From the NCBI RefSeq assembly GCF_030316855.1, contig NZ_JASZYR010000003.1, forward strand, positions 124,001-188,000: DNA of 64,000 nt, read 5' to 3'. Both the position numbers and the translations under genes were made by a program. The DNA comes from Variovorax sp. J22P240. Lineage in GTDB: Bacteria > Pseudomonadota > Gammaproteobacteria > Burkholderiales > Burkholderiaceae_C. Below, one piece after another: positions 44,377 to 53,255 of this stretch (position 1 is the stretch's first letter; each line of letters starts with the position of its first letter). Below the pieces are notes generated by a model. It did not search any database, was not told where the DNA came from, and worked only from the letters and a program-made list of their open reading frames with translations.

Positions 44377-47300
44377 ATGTATCCAGCACTCAAAAAAACT
44401 TCGACCGGCATCATTTCAATGATGGTGCTCTCGCTGATTGCGCAGCCCTTTCAGGCCTTCGCGGCGACGACCGACCTGACGGACGTTCCGCTGGCGGTTC
44501 AGAGCGGGGTCAAGCCGAACGTCCTTTTCACACTCGATAACTCGGGCAGTATGGAGTGGGGTTCGATTACGGGGGGCGACGCAACCGCCGAATATACGAA
44601 CGGCAGGAAAGACGTGCGAGCCTATTACTCGCCATCTTTCAATCAGCTCTACTACAACCCGGGAATTACCTATTTGCCAGGGGTGAAATACGACGGCGCC
44701 GCCACAACGTCTACGTCATCGATGGGTAACAGCCCGAAAGCAAGCGCACGAATCGATCCGTATCCGACCCAATCGGGCGTTACTGGCACCGTGGATCTGA
44801 CCGCATCGTGCTGGAACGATTCGAATGCTCCCTCTCTACCGCGATACGACGCTGCGAGCTTCGCAACCAATAACAGCTGCTCGTCCACGACTACCACCTC
44901 CAAAACAACCCAATATGCCCGCTACGCGTTTTATTACGCGTGGAAAGGCTCCGGGACGGAAAACGGGAGTTCAGGCCAAGACATTGATGGCAATTACGAC
45001 CGGAAAGAAATTATCAGTACTTCGGCCCCGTTCCCCAAGGCGGCCACAAGAACCGACTGCGGCGATTCAACCGTCACATCCTGCAGCTACGACCAAGAAA
45101 TTCAGAATTTCGCGAACTGGTTCAGTTATTACCGTACCCGCATTTTGACCGCGAAGTCCTCATTGGGGCTCGCCTTTTCTGCTCTCGACGCAAAGTCTCG
45201 TGTAGGTTTTGCCACGATCAACGACAACAACTCAAACAACAACACCTCTGCGGTGAATTTTGTTGCTTTGTCTGATTTCGATGGCACCCAAAAGAATACT
45301 TGGTACTCAAAGCTCCATTCCATCAATCCGAACGGCGGCACGCCATTGGTCGCCGCACTCGACCGCGCCGGTCGATATTTCAAGAGTGGAACCATGCCCG
45401 GCGCGACCACTACAAGCCGAAGCACAACAGTCCCCCTCGCCTGCACGCCCAACTACTCGATCCTCTCGACGGATGGCTATTGGAATGGCACCGGAATCAC
45501 GTCAGCGGATGACCAGGACACCACCGTCCCGACTCTGCCCGCCAACGTCTACGTGAATCCTGACAACGGTGCGACCATCAATGATCCGGTCGCGGGCGCG
45601 CCACTGGTCAAAGACCAGCGTTTCCCTGCTCCTTTCTATGACGGAAATACGGCCTCCGACACTCTTGCCGACGTGGCGATGAAGTACTGGATCACCGACC
45701 TCACGGGTTCTTCGGCAGGCAAAGTAACCTCCAATGCCTCCGATCCGGCCACATGGCAGCACATGACGACCTTCACCATTGGTCTCGGCGCGAGCGGCAC
45801 CCTTACATCGGCGCCAACGGGAACGGGGAAATGGCCCACTCCGGTGGCTGACACCGCGACCGCCATTGATGACCTCTGGCACGCAGCGCTCAACGGCCAC
45901 GGGAAATATTTCAATACCAAAGACCCAGCCAAGCTGCAGACGGCACTCTCGTCCATCCTCAACGACATCGTCAACCGTACGGGCTCGGCCGCCTCCGTGG
46001 CCGTCAGCAATCCGAATGTCAGATCGGGCGACAACTCGGCCTTTGCCTCCAGCTTCAACTCTGGTGCGTGGTACGGCGACCTTCAGGCCTTTGCGATCGA
46101 TCTGAATACTGGCGTTTTGAGCGACACGGCGCTTTGGTCAGCTCAGTCACTGCTGGACAGCAAGACATTCAGCTCGCGCTATATCGCAAGTTTCGACGGC
46201 AGTGCCGGAGTGCCCTTCACTGCGACCGGCCTGGCTGCCAAGCTGTCGCGGCTGAACTCTCCGAGCACCCCGCCTGGCCCGACCGACAATGCGGCGGTGA
46301 TCTCCTACTTGCGGGGAGATCGAAGCAAGGAGGGTGATGGCAGCGATAGCGCCAAGCCTTACCGGACGCGCACCCATGTGCTGGGCGACATCGTGGATGC
46401 CGAGCCGACTTACGTGTCCGCGCCGCGCTCGAGCTACACCGATACCGGATATGCCACGTTCAAGGCAGGCACTGCGGCCACTCGCACCAAGGTGGTCTAT
46501 CAGGGCGCCAATGACGGCATGCTGCACGCTTTCGACGCAAGTACTGGCGCCGAACTGTGGGCCTATGTGCCCGGCAACTTGCTGGACGCCAATCTTTCAA
46601 CTACCTACACCTCGACAAGTTCGCTGGTCGGTCTGACGCAGCAGTCGCTGTTTCAGCACCGCTTCTATGTGAATGGAACGCCTACGGCGACCGACGTGGA
46701 TCTCAGCAATACGCAGGCGAACCAACCTACACCGCCCGCCGCAAGCTGGGCCACCGTCCTGGTCGGAGGCTTCGCCAAGGGTGGAAGGGGCTACTACGCG
46801 CTGAATGTGACCGACCCGACTGCCACCTCCGATGGCACGGTGGCGAGCAAGGTGATGTGGGAGTTTCCGAACGCGAGTACACCTGCGGCAGTCAAGAACA
46901 ACATCGGCTACACCTATGGCTCGCCGCTCAACGTCAAGACCAAGGCAGCGGGCTGGGTCACCCTGGTGACTTCGGGCTACAACAACGGCTCCACGACGGG
47001 GGGCGATGGCGCTGGCCACCTCTACGTGCTGAACACCGCTACGGGTGCCTTGATCAAGGACATCAGCACCGGTGCCGGAACAAGCGCAGACCCCAGCGGG
47101 CTGGCAAAGATCAGCGCCTTCCTGGCGAACCCGGGGGTCGACGACACCGCCGACTACGTCTATGGTGGCGACACGCTTGGCAATGTCTGGCGCTTCGACC
47201 TGTCTGATGCGTCGACCACCAATTGGAACGTGAAGCTGCTGGCAACGCTGGTAGACGCCAGCGGCGCGGCACAACCCGTCACCGGAACGCCGGAGCTCGG

Positions 47301-47904
47301 GGTCGTGAACGACAAACGCATGGTCTTCGTGGGTACCGGGTCCTACCTCGGAACGACTGATATCCCGGGCACATCTGGCGCCAAGGCGAGCGCCACCCGG
47401 GCGCAATCGATGTACGGCCTGCTGGACGACAAGTCGACCACCCCGACGATCGCACCGCTACGCACTCAGCTCGTACGGCAGACCGCCGTGGCGTCCGGCA
47501 CCAACATCAATGTGACCAGCAATCCGGTGGATCTCGCGACCAAGAAGGGCTGGGTACTGGATTTTGCGACCACACCCGCAGGCGAGCGCTCCTACACGAG
47601 TCCGGTTTTGTTCCAGGGTGTTCTTGCGTTCACGACGAACATACCTTCGAGCGATCAATGTGCGCCGGGAGGGAGTTCCAATCTCTATTTCATCAACTAC
47701 AGCAGCGGCAAACCCATACCGAACCTGACAAGCCGCTACGTCGGCAATGTGTTGGCGAGCCGTGTGCAGCCCGAAGGGCTGCCCAACGGGACGGTGAAGA
47801 TCCTCGTGCGCACGTCTGACGCGAAGACCAAGGTCTACGACGTGGCGATACCGTCTTCAACGAATCCGACTCGGATCATGTGGCGGGAAGTGATCACGAA
47901 TTAA
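44377..47904 (+). CDS. pilY1: Type IV pilus tip adhesin PilY1
   Basis: The protein has 1175 residues. Signal peptide to AFA (residues 1-29). A von Willebrand A-like region has the MIDAS start LDNSGSM (Asp54, Ser56, Ser58). The C-terminal beta-propeller has GANDGMLHAFDASTGAELWAYVP, WATVLVGGFAKGGRGYYALNVTDP, DYVYGGDTLGNVWRFDLS and MVFVGTGSYLG, typical of PilY1. It controls pilus extension and surface sensing. The N-terminal ~300 codons are richer in A/T and in Asn/Ser/Thr than the rest of the operon, which may mark recombination or adhesin diversification. Confidence 0.93.
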   Translation: MYPALKKTSTGIISMMVLSLIAQPFQAFAATTDLTDVPLAVQSGVKPNVLFTLDNSGSMEWGSITGGDATAEYTNGRKDVRAYYSPSFNQLYYNPGITYLPGVKYDGAATTSTSSMGNSPKASARIDPYPTQSGVTGTVDLTASCWNDSNAPSLPRYDAASFATNNSCSSTTTTSKTTQYARYAFYYAWKGSGTENGSSGQDIDGNYDRKEIISTSAPFPKAATRTDCGDSTVTSCSYDQEIQNFANWFSYYRTRILTAKSSLGLAFSALDAKSRVGFATINDNNSNNNTSAVNFVALSDFDGTQKNTWYSKLHSINPNGGTPLVAALDRAGRYFKSGTMPGATTTSRSTTVPLACTPNYSILSTDGYWNGTGITSADDQDTTVPTLPANVYVNPDNGATINDPVAGAPLVKDQRFPAPFYDGNTASDTLADVAMKYWITDLTGSSAGKVTSNASDPATWQHMTTFTIGLGASGTLTSAPTGTGKWPTPVADTATAIDDLWHAALNGHGKYFNTKDPAKLQTALSSILNDIVNRTGSAASVAVSNPNVRSGDNSAFASSFNSGAWYGDLQAFAIDLNTGVLSDTALWSAQSLLDSKTFSSRYIASFDGSAGVPFTATGLAAKLSRLNSPSTPPGPTDNAAVISYLRGDRSKEGDGSDSAKPYRTRTHVLGDIVDAEPTYVSAPRSSYTDTGYATFKAGTAATRTKVVYQGANDGMLHAFDASTGAELWAYVPGNLLDANLSTTYTSTSSLVGLTQQSLFQHRFYVNGTPTATDVDLSNTQANQPTPPAASWATVLVGGFAKGGRGYYALNVTDPTATSDGTVASKVMWEFPNASTPAAVKNNIGYTYGSPLNVKTKAAGWVTLVTSGYNNGSTTGGDGAGHLYVLNTATGALIKDISTGAGTSADPSGLAKISAFLANPGVDDTADYVYGGDTLGNVWRFDLSDASTTNWNVKLLATLVDASGAAQPVTGTPELGVVNDKRMVFVGTGSYLGTTDIPGTSGAKASATRAQSMYGLLDDKSTTPTIAPLRTQLVRQTAVASGTNINVTSNPVDLATKKGWVLDFATTPAGERSYTSPVLFQGVLAFTTNIPSSDQCAPGGSSNLYFINYSSGKPIPNLTSRYVGNVLASRVQPEGLPNGTVKILVRTSDAKTKVYDVAIPSSTNPTRIMWREVITN

Positions 47905-48091
47905 TGCGAATGCACTCAACGCCACGAGGCAGCCCAAGTCAGGAGAACACGGTGTTTGGAAGCCATGGCCTAAAGGGCCGAGCGAGGTGAGTCTCTGAGT
48001 GTTGAAAGCCGTTGTGGCGCCATGAGCACGTCCCCAAAAAAGCCAGGTCAGAAGACGACGAGTCGACGAGCGCGTTGACGTCTCCCCCTTA
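47905..48091. other. Spacer between pilY1 and IS remnant
   Basis: 187 bases with no gene and no clear terminator. A short A run (48034-48040) is present. No target duplication could be assigned around the IS remnant. Confidence 0.4.
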
Positions 48092-49012
48092 TCCGGTAAT
48101 TTCTAAACTGGAGTCGGGCGGTTTTCGGCTGCTTGATCTGACCTCTTTTGGACGAACTCATTCGGGGTCAGGTGGCCGAGTGAGCTGTGCGGGCGGTGAT
48201 GGTTGTAGTCATGCTGCCAAGCCTTCAACTTCTCCCGCGCATCCGTGCATCGCAATGAACTCGTTGACGTTCAGGACCTCGTCTCGCAAACGACTGTTGA
48301 ACGACTCGATCAGCCCGTTGTCAGTGGGCTTTCCGGGCCTCGTGTAGTCGAGCTTCACTCCGCGTCGCCAGGCCCATTCATCGAGCGCCTTGGAGGTGAA
48401 CTCCGTGCCGTTGTCCACCGTGATCGCCCTGGAACACCCACGCTCGATTGCAGCCTAGTCGAGCGCCTTCCCGACATTGACCTGTCAGCCGGAAGTTGGC
48501 CTCTAGAGACACACCCTCGCGACTATCGATCACCGTGAGCACACGGAATGCTCGGCCATCGAGCATCTGGTCGTGTACGAAGTCCATGCTCCAGTGCTGG
48601 TTCGGACCTGTGGCCGGCACTGGTCGACCCCACTGCAGGTGCGCTTGCGGCGCTTGACCTTCATGCAAAGCTGCAGGCCTTCCAGCCGATAGACCCGCTT
48701 CTTGGCAATCGACCAACCTTCGCACTTGAGCATGCCAGCACGCGCAGATAGCCAGATCTCGGCCGGTCCATCGCGATCTCCCGGATGCGTGAATGCCGCC
48801 CAGACCGCCGAACTCTTCTTCCACGTGTAGTACGTCGCTTCAGACACGCCAATCTGGCGGCTCACATCGATCACCGGCGTGCCCGACTCGGCCAGCCGCA
48901 GCGCGTAGGCGATCTTCTCCTCGCTGAATCTCGACCTCTTCATCGCTTCTCCTTCCTGCCCTCACGGGCCGGCCGAAAAAGCCGCCTTACCTCCAGTTTT
49001 GAAAGGTCCGGA
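48092..49012 (-). mobile_element. Decayed IS3-family (IS407-like) insertion sequence
   Basis: Both ends carry matching inverted repeats of 22 bases (48092-48113 and 48991-49012) that agree at 18 positions and share the core AAACTGGAG. Inside is a transposase with helix-turn-helix and DDE parts on the minus strand. The element is ~920 bases long, while relatives are about 1.2 kb, so roughly 300 bases are missing internally. It should not move on its own. Confidence 0.8.
48103..48943 (-). pseudogene. IS3-family transposase, frameshifted and internally deleted
   Basis: OrfA starts MKRSRFSEEKIAYALRLAES with the helix-turn-helix DVSRQIGVSEATYYTWKK, then breaks off. The orfA end and orfB start are lost and the text resumes as IREIAMDRPRSGYLRVL. 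It then shifts frame to GWSIAKKRVYRLEGLQL, again to GPNQHWSMDFVHDQMLDGRAFRVLTVID, again to DNGTEFTSKALDEWAWRRGVKLDYTRPGKP with GLIESFN, and last to WQHDYNHHRPHSSLGHLTPNEFV, ending in TAG at 48103-48105. The three DDE catalytic residues can all be found but in different frames, so the gene is dead. Confidence 0.85.
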
Positions 49013-49071
49013 ATTTGGGAAAGACGTCACCAGGCACCTCAAAAATCCGAAGGTGGGATCGTCCAGACGCG

Positions 49072-49093
49072 AAAAAGCCGCCCGAAGGCGGCT
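49072..49093 (-). terminator. Terminator behind the pilin fragment
   Basis: GCCGCC (49077-49082) and GGCGGC (49087-49092) form a hairpin with a tetraloop. On the minus strand it is followed by five T (A run 49072-49076). It lies 22 bases beyond the stop codon of the pilin fragment and may now end the cyclase-phosphodiesterase transcript. Confidence 0.8.
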
Positions 49094-49114
49094 GTTTCGT
49101 GTATCGCGTGGCGA

Positions 49115-49385
49115 TTACGGACGGCAAGAAGCAGGCAGGAACTTGACAGGCATCGGCGTGCCAGTTGCTCCCGGACGGCATTGCCAGGTGATCGAGCCAC
49201 CGGTGGGGACCGTCGAGCTACCACCAGACCCAGGGGTCGTCGTGGTCGGAGCGGTGCCGGCAAGACCGGCCAAGGCGACACCGCCCGATTGCGGGGTCAA
49301 GTCCACTGTGCCGCCACCAGCAGCAGCCGTATGCGTAATGGTGATGCGCAGCCTGACACTTTTGTCACCCGCCGAGCAATCGTGG
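49115..49385 (-). pseudogene. 5'-truncated type IV pilin (PilA-like) C-terminal fragment
   Basis: The minus-strand frame ending TAA at 49115 encodes about 85 residues of a pilin tail: CSAGDKSVRLRITITHTAA, then VDLTPQSGGVALAGLAGTAP, a Gly/Ser/Thr-rich insert and GGSITWQC followed by PVKFLPASC. The WQC...FLPxxC end with its disulfide pair is the hallmark of major pilins of Pseudomonas and Burkholderiales. The N-terminal helix and leader are absent; the frame runs directly into the end of the phosphodiesterase gene. It is either a leftover of a lost pilA or a silent cassette. Confidence 0.75.
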
Positions 49386-50183
49386 TCACACCTCGAGCAC
49401 TTCCGCCGCCTGCAGCCACCGAATATCCTGCCCCCGTGTTTCCAGCCCGTCCGTCAGGCCATCGATCTGGCTCATGATCTCGACCGTTTCAGCCGGCTTG
49501 GTGTGTGTGATGTAGATGGGATAGTTTTTCCCGTCGGCAATCTGCGCCAATTCACCGGCCAGCGTCGCCGGCGAGAGATGCAAACTCCGCTGCGCCAGCG
49601 CCTGCTCCCGGTTGCTGAACGCCGTCTCGATCACCAGCATCGCCACGTCGAGCTGATTCACACGCTCCCAGAACGGCGCATTCCGCTCGGTATCGCCGCT
49701 GAACACCCAGTTCGGCCCGCCCTGGGCGCAACGCACGGCATACCCGCAGGCCGGCACCGTATGCACGGCCGGCAGCACCTCGATGTGCTTGAGCTTGCGG
49801 CTGCCGATCTGCAGTTGCTGCCCGATCACCAGGTCATGAAAGCACACAAAGGGCGCTTCCCGGGTCGGGATGCTCGCGAAGTCGGGCCAGATGACGTTGT
49901 TGAACACGTGGGCCCGCAGCGCCTCGATGGTCGCGCGCAGCGCGTGCACGCGCAGCGGCCGCGTGCGGCGGCTGGCGACGGCGTCGATCATCAGGGGGAG
50001 CGCGGCGACGTGGTCGAGATGCGAATGGGTGAGCACGACGTCGTCGATGTCGGCCATCTCGTCCAGGGTGAGGTCGCCGACACCGGTGCCGGCGTCGACC
50101 AGCAGGTCGCTATCGACCAGGAAGGAGGTCGTGCGGCAGTCCTTGGCGATGGCGCCTGAGCACCCCAACACACGCACCTGCAT
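49386..50183 (-). CDS. Metallo-beta-lactamase-fold hydrolase, putative class II cyclic-nucleotide phosphodiesterase
   Basis: The protein has 265 residues if it starts at the ATG at 50183; in-frame ATGs at 50201 and 50252 are possible. The metal motif is LTHSHLDHVAALP, preceded by LLVDAGTGVGDLTLDEM and followed by HTVPACGYAV, VFSGDTERN and THTKPAE. This order resembles class II cAMP phosphodiesterases (CpdA-unrelated, PDE1-like). It follows the CHASE2 adenylate cyclase gene, so cAMP removal is a plausible role. A 7-bp hairpin (50205-50220) lies between the two genes. Confidence 0.75.
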   Translation of the reverse strand: MQVRVLGCSGAIAKDCRTTSFLVDSDLLVDAGTGVGDLTLDEMADIDDVVLTHSHLDHVAALPLMIDAVASRRTRPLRVHALRATIEALRAHVFNNVIWPDFASIPTREAPFVCFHDLVIGQQLQIGSRKLKHIEVLPAVHTVPACGYAVRCAQGGPNWVFSGDTERNAPFWERVNQLDVAMLVIETAFSNREQALAQRSLHLSPATLAGELAQIADGKNYPIYITHTKPAETVEIMSQIDGLTDGLETRGQDIRWLQAAEVLEV

Positions 50184-50223
50184 TTTCGCGAGACCCTTCA
50201 TCTGCCAGCCCGAGGGCTGGCTG

Positions 50224-52503
50224 TTACTTTGTTTCGAACCGGGTTGCGCCATCCCAGTTCGGATCTTTGGGCTGCAACGACATCGAGGCTAAACGCTGCG
50301 CGTATAGCAGGTAAAGGACTTTTTTGGCATCCACAGTAATGAGGGGCGAAAGCATAGCTTGACCTTGCTCCCAATCCTGTGCCCGGTAGGCCGAAAGGAC
50401 TCCATTCCAGCGTTCGAGGTCGGCATACTGGCTCCGGACGGCGTCGACACGGCGGCAGACAGGGGTGAAGATCCGCGCCGTGCCCACCTTACCCTGCACC
50501 CGCACGCAATCGAGTTCCTGCCACACGAAGGTATGGACGAGTCGCTGCGTGGCCTCGCTCGCCACGATTTCGACGCCGTAGCGTCCCCCCAGGCCTTCGA
50601 TGCGCGACGCGAGGTTGACCGCGTCGCCGACGACGGTGTAGCTGCGCCGGACGGCCGAGCCCATGTCGCCCACGCTCATCACCCCGGAATTGATGCCGAT
50701 GCCGATGCTGATCTCGGGCCGGCCGTTCTGGCGATGCGCTGCATTCAGCTCCCGCACGGCGGCCGCCATCTCGACGGCAGCCCGCACGGCCAGATCGGCG
50801 TGATTGGACATGTCGACGGGCGCTCCCCAGAACGCCATGACGCAGTCGCCCATGTACTTGTCGACGGTTCCACGGTGCGCGCTGATGACCTCCGTCAGCC
50901 GGCTGAAAACCGCGTTCAGGAAGTCCTGCAGGTCGAGGGGCGCCATCTGCTCGGCCATCTTGGTGAAGCCGCGCATGTCGCAAAACATGACCGTGAGATC
51001 CTTGCTCTCGGCGCGCATGCTGTAGCGCTCGGGATCGGCCCGCATCTCGTTCACCAGTTCCGGCGGCACGTAGGTGCCGAACAGGTTGGCCAGGTTCCGG
51101 CTGGCGCGGGTTTCGACGAGGAAGCCCCAGCTCATGTTCAGGACGAATGCCAGTGCGACCACCGCGAGTGCGGATGCCAGCGGCAGCACGAGACCCGCCT
51201 GGATGAATAGCCATGTATTGATGCCAATGAGTGCAACGGTCGCGGCCACGGCAATGAGCACGGCGCGCGGCGCGGCGCTCAGCGACAGGCCAAAAGCCAG
51301 GATCAGGCCGGCTGCGAGCACCGTGACCAGCTCGTAGCCCAGCGCGTAATCGGGTACCACGGGCATTCGCCCGTCGAGCAAGCCGGAGACGATGTTGGCG
51401 TGCACTTCGACGCCGGGATAAGCTGAGCCTACCGGTGCGGATCGCAGATCCTCCAATCCGGGCGCCGTGGAGCCGACCAGCACCACCTTGTCCTTCAACT
51501 CGCCGGGGGGCAAGGCGCCACGGATGACGTCAACCGCGGAGATGTGCCGGAACGATCCTCCGCGCGGGCCGCCTGCGCCGCGAAACGGCACGAGCGCGCT
51601 GGCGCTCGAATCCACCGGAATTCGCAGTGACTTCGTGCCGGCCTTCAGCAGCAGGGCTACGAGCGATGGCGGACCGGCGTTCGCACCCGCCGGTGCAAAT
51701 ACGGGTGTGACGGTGTCCGCTCCAACGGCCAGGCGGTAGACGGCAAGCCCCAGCGACTCGTAATAGCCAGGTTGCGCCTGGGTGCCGGTGTAACGCGCAA
51801 TCAGGGGCACCGATCGAACGATGCCGTCCCTCTCCGCTTCGAGCAGCACGTTGAGGAATCCGGCCGCGGGCGCGGCCTCCCCCAACTGCGGGATGCTGCC
51901 GACAAAGCCGTTCCAGTGCGTCGCGTAGGCGCGCCCTTCAGGGAACGCTCCGGGGAGCAGGAGCGGCGCTGGCAACACGCCGTTCGCGCGTGGCTCGACG
52001 CTCTGGGTGAAATAGAAGCCCAGCGCAACGCGTCGTCCGGCCAGCGCATCGGCGAAGGCTGCGTCATGGTCCAGCTCAGCGGTGAGGCGCTTGATTTCCT
52101 CGGCGAAGCCGATCTGGTGCTGCAGCGGTCCGTCTGCCAGCCGCCTCAGGACGTCGAGCCCTGAACTTTCATCGCGCTCGACAAACAGGATGTCGAAGCC
52201 CAGCACAGTGGCTTGCTGACGGTCCATGACCTCCGTCGTGAGGCGGGCGAGGTGGTCGCGCCGCCAGGGCCATTGGCCGAGCTGCTGGAGACTCGCATCG
52301 TCGATGTCGAGGATGACGACGCGCGAATCCATGGTGCGCGGCATGGTCGCCCGCAGACGCGCGTCGTAGATGAAATTGTCGAGTTCCTCCAGGAGCGGAA
52401 GGCGCCAGACGCCCACCACGTGCGCGACGACGAGTGCGATGGGCAGAAGCGTGACGGCAATCCGCGCCCAGCGCTGGCGCAGCGCGTTCATCGCGCCTCG
52501 CAT
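50224..52503 (-). CDS. CHASE2-domain class III adenylate cyclase
   Basis: The protein has 759 residues. A membrane helix (~10-30) precedes a CHASE2 extracytoplasmic sensor (~35-360, with DARLRATMPRTMDSRVVILDIDDASLQQLGQWPW and FRHISAVDVIRG, DKVVLVGSTAPGLEDLRSAPV). Three helices follow, then a class III cyclase domain (~490-690). Metal-binding Asp509 (VMFCDMRGF) and Asp553 (KYMGDCVMAFWGAP) are 44 residues apart as in active cyclases; the transition-state Asn/Arg region VGDAVNLASRIEG is intact, and Lys before YMGD suits ATP. It is followed by the putative phosphodiesterase and preceded by the FHA gene. Confidence 0.92.
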   Translation of the reverse strand: MRGAMNALRQRWARIAVTLLPIALVVAHVVGVWRLPLLEELDNFIYDARLRATMPRTMDSRVVILDIDDASLQQLGQWPWRRDHLARLTTEVMDRQQATVLGFDILFVERDESSGLDVLRRLADGPLQHQIGFAEEIKRLTAELDHDAAFADALAGRRVALGFYFTQSVEPRANGVLPAPLLLPGAFPEGRAYATHWNGFVGSIPQLGEAAPAAGFLNVLLEAERDGIVRSVPLIARYTGTQAQPGYYESLGLAVYRLAVGADTVTPVFAPAGANAGPPSLVALLLKAGTKSLRIPVDSSASALVPFRGAGGPRGGSFRHISAVDVIRGALPPGELKDKVVLVGSTAPGLEDLRSAPVGSAYPGVEVHANIVSGLLDGRMPVVPDYALGYELVTVLAAGLILAFGLSLSAAPRAVLIAVAATVALIGINTWLFIQAGLVLPLASALAVVALAFVLNMSWGFLVETRASRNLANLFGTYVPPELVNEMRADPERYSMRAESKDLTVMFCDMRGFTKMAEQMAPLDLQDFLNAVFSRLTEVISAHRGTVDKYMGDCVMAFWGAPVDMSNHADLAVRAAVEMAAAVRELNAAHRQNGRPEISIGIGINSGVMSVGDMGSAVRRSYTVVGDAVNLASRIEGLGGRYGVEIVASEATQRLVHTFVWQELDCVRVQGKVGTARIFTPVCRRVDAVRSQYADLERWNGVLSAYRAQDWEQGQAMLSPLITVDAKKVLYLLYAQRLASMSLQPKDPNWDGATRFETK

Positions 52504-52530
52504 GCGCTCATCCAGGGCGGAGGTAAAGGA

Positions 52531-53187
52531 TCAGCTGACGACGAACTGCATCCGAGTGCCGCCGAGCTCGAGCACGTCGCCGTCTTGCAGGGCGACCGCC
52601 TCGCTGCCGAGAGGTTCGCCATTGAGCGAAGTGCCGCCGTCGATCGGCGCCACCACGTAGCCGTGCAAACGTCGGGTGACCGCAGCAACGGCCACGCCGG
52701 GCTTGCCGATGGTGGTGACGACCTTCTGCAGGGAAAGCTCGCGTCCAGCGCCGGAGCCGGACAGCACGCGGATGACCGCGACACCCGCAGTGCCGCCGCC
52801 AAGCGGTGCCTGTACCGTGGGCGCAGACGAAAGGGGAATCGGACCCGAGGGCGCTGGAGCAACGACGGTGCGTGTCGCCGTCCCGCTGTCGGCAGCGCCA
52901 GACGCCGCCACGTAGCGGACCTTGTATTTGCCGACCTCGATGACGTCGTTTTGTTCGAGCGCCTGCTTCTTGATGGCACGTCCGTTGACGTAGGTGCCAT
53001 TGGTGCTGTTGAGATCTTCCAGGTAGACATCGCCGCCGATCATGTGCAGCACGGCATGCTCGCCGCTGATCGCCAGATTGTCGACCACGATGTCGTTGTA
53101 CGGCCGCCGCCCGAGCGTCGTGCGGTCCTTGGCGAGCGTCACCTCCTTGATGACGACACCGTCGATCGAAACGATCAATTTCGGCAT
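52531..53187 (-). CDS. Tandem FHA-domain protein
   Basis: The protein has 218 residues with two forkhead-associated domains. The first (~20-90) has TTLGRRPYNDIVVDNLAISGEHAVLH and LEDLNSTNGTYVNG, the complete phosphothreonine-binding set (GR, SxxH, NG). The second (~140-215) has VTTIGKPGVAVAAVTRRLHGYVV and SLNGEPLG and looks degenerate. A Thr/Pro/Ala linker joins them. FHA proteins dock on phosphothreonine; here the partner could be the cyclase 27 bases downstream. No Ser/Thr kinase gene is present nearby. Confidence 0.92.
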   Translation of the reverse strand: MPKLIVSIDGVVIKEVTLAKDRTTLGRRPYNDIVVDNLAISGEHAVLHMIGGDVYLEDLNSTNGTYVNGRAIKKQALEQNDVIEVGKYKVRYVAASGAADSGTATRTVVAPAPSGPIPLSSAPTVQAPLGGGTAGVAVIRVLSGSGAGRELSLQKVVTTIGKPGVAVAAVTRRLHGYVVAPIDGGTSLNGEPLGSEAVALQDGDVLELGGTRMQFVVS

Positions 53188-53255
53188 GGCCGACTCCTGA
53201 ATCTCATTTTTTTATTCACAGCGGGCCCTTGCGGTGGGTGGATTCCTTGAGCTTG

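Noticed and set aside
48203..48260. Intact IS3 orfB end as a separate gene
   Set aside because: The frame is broken just before the terminal WQHDYNHHRPH motif, so this is part of the transposase pseudogene.
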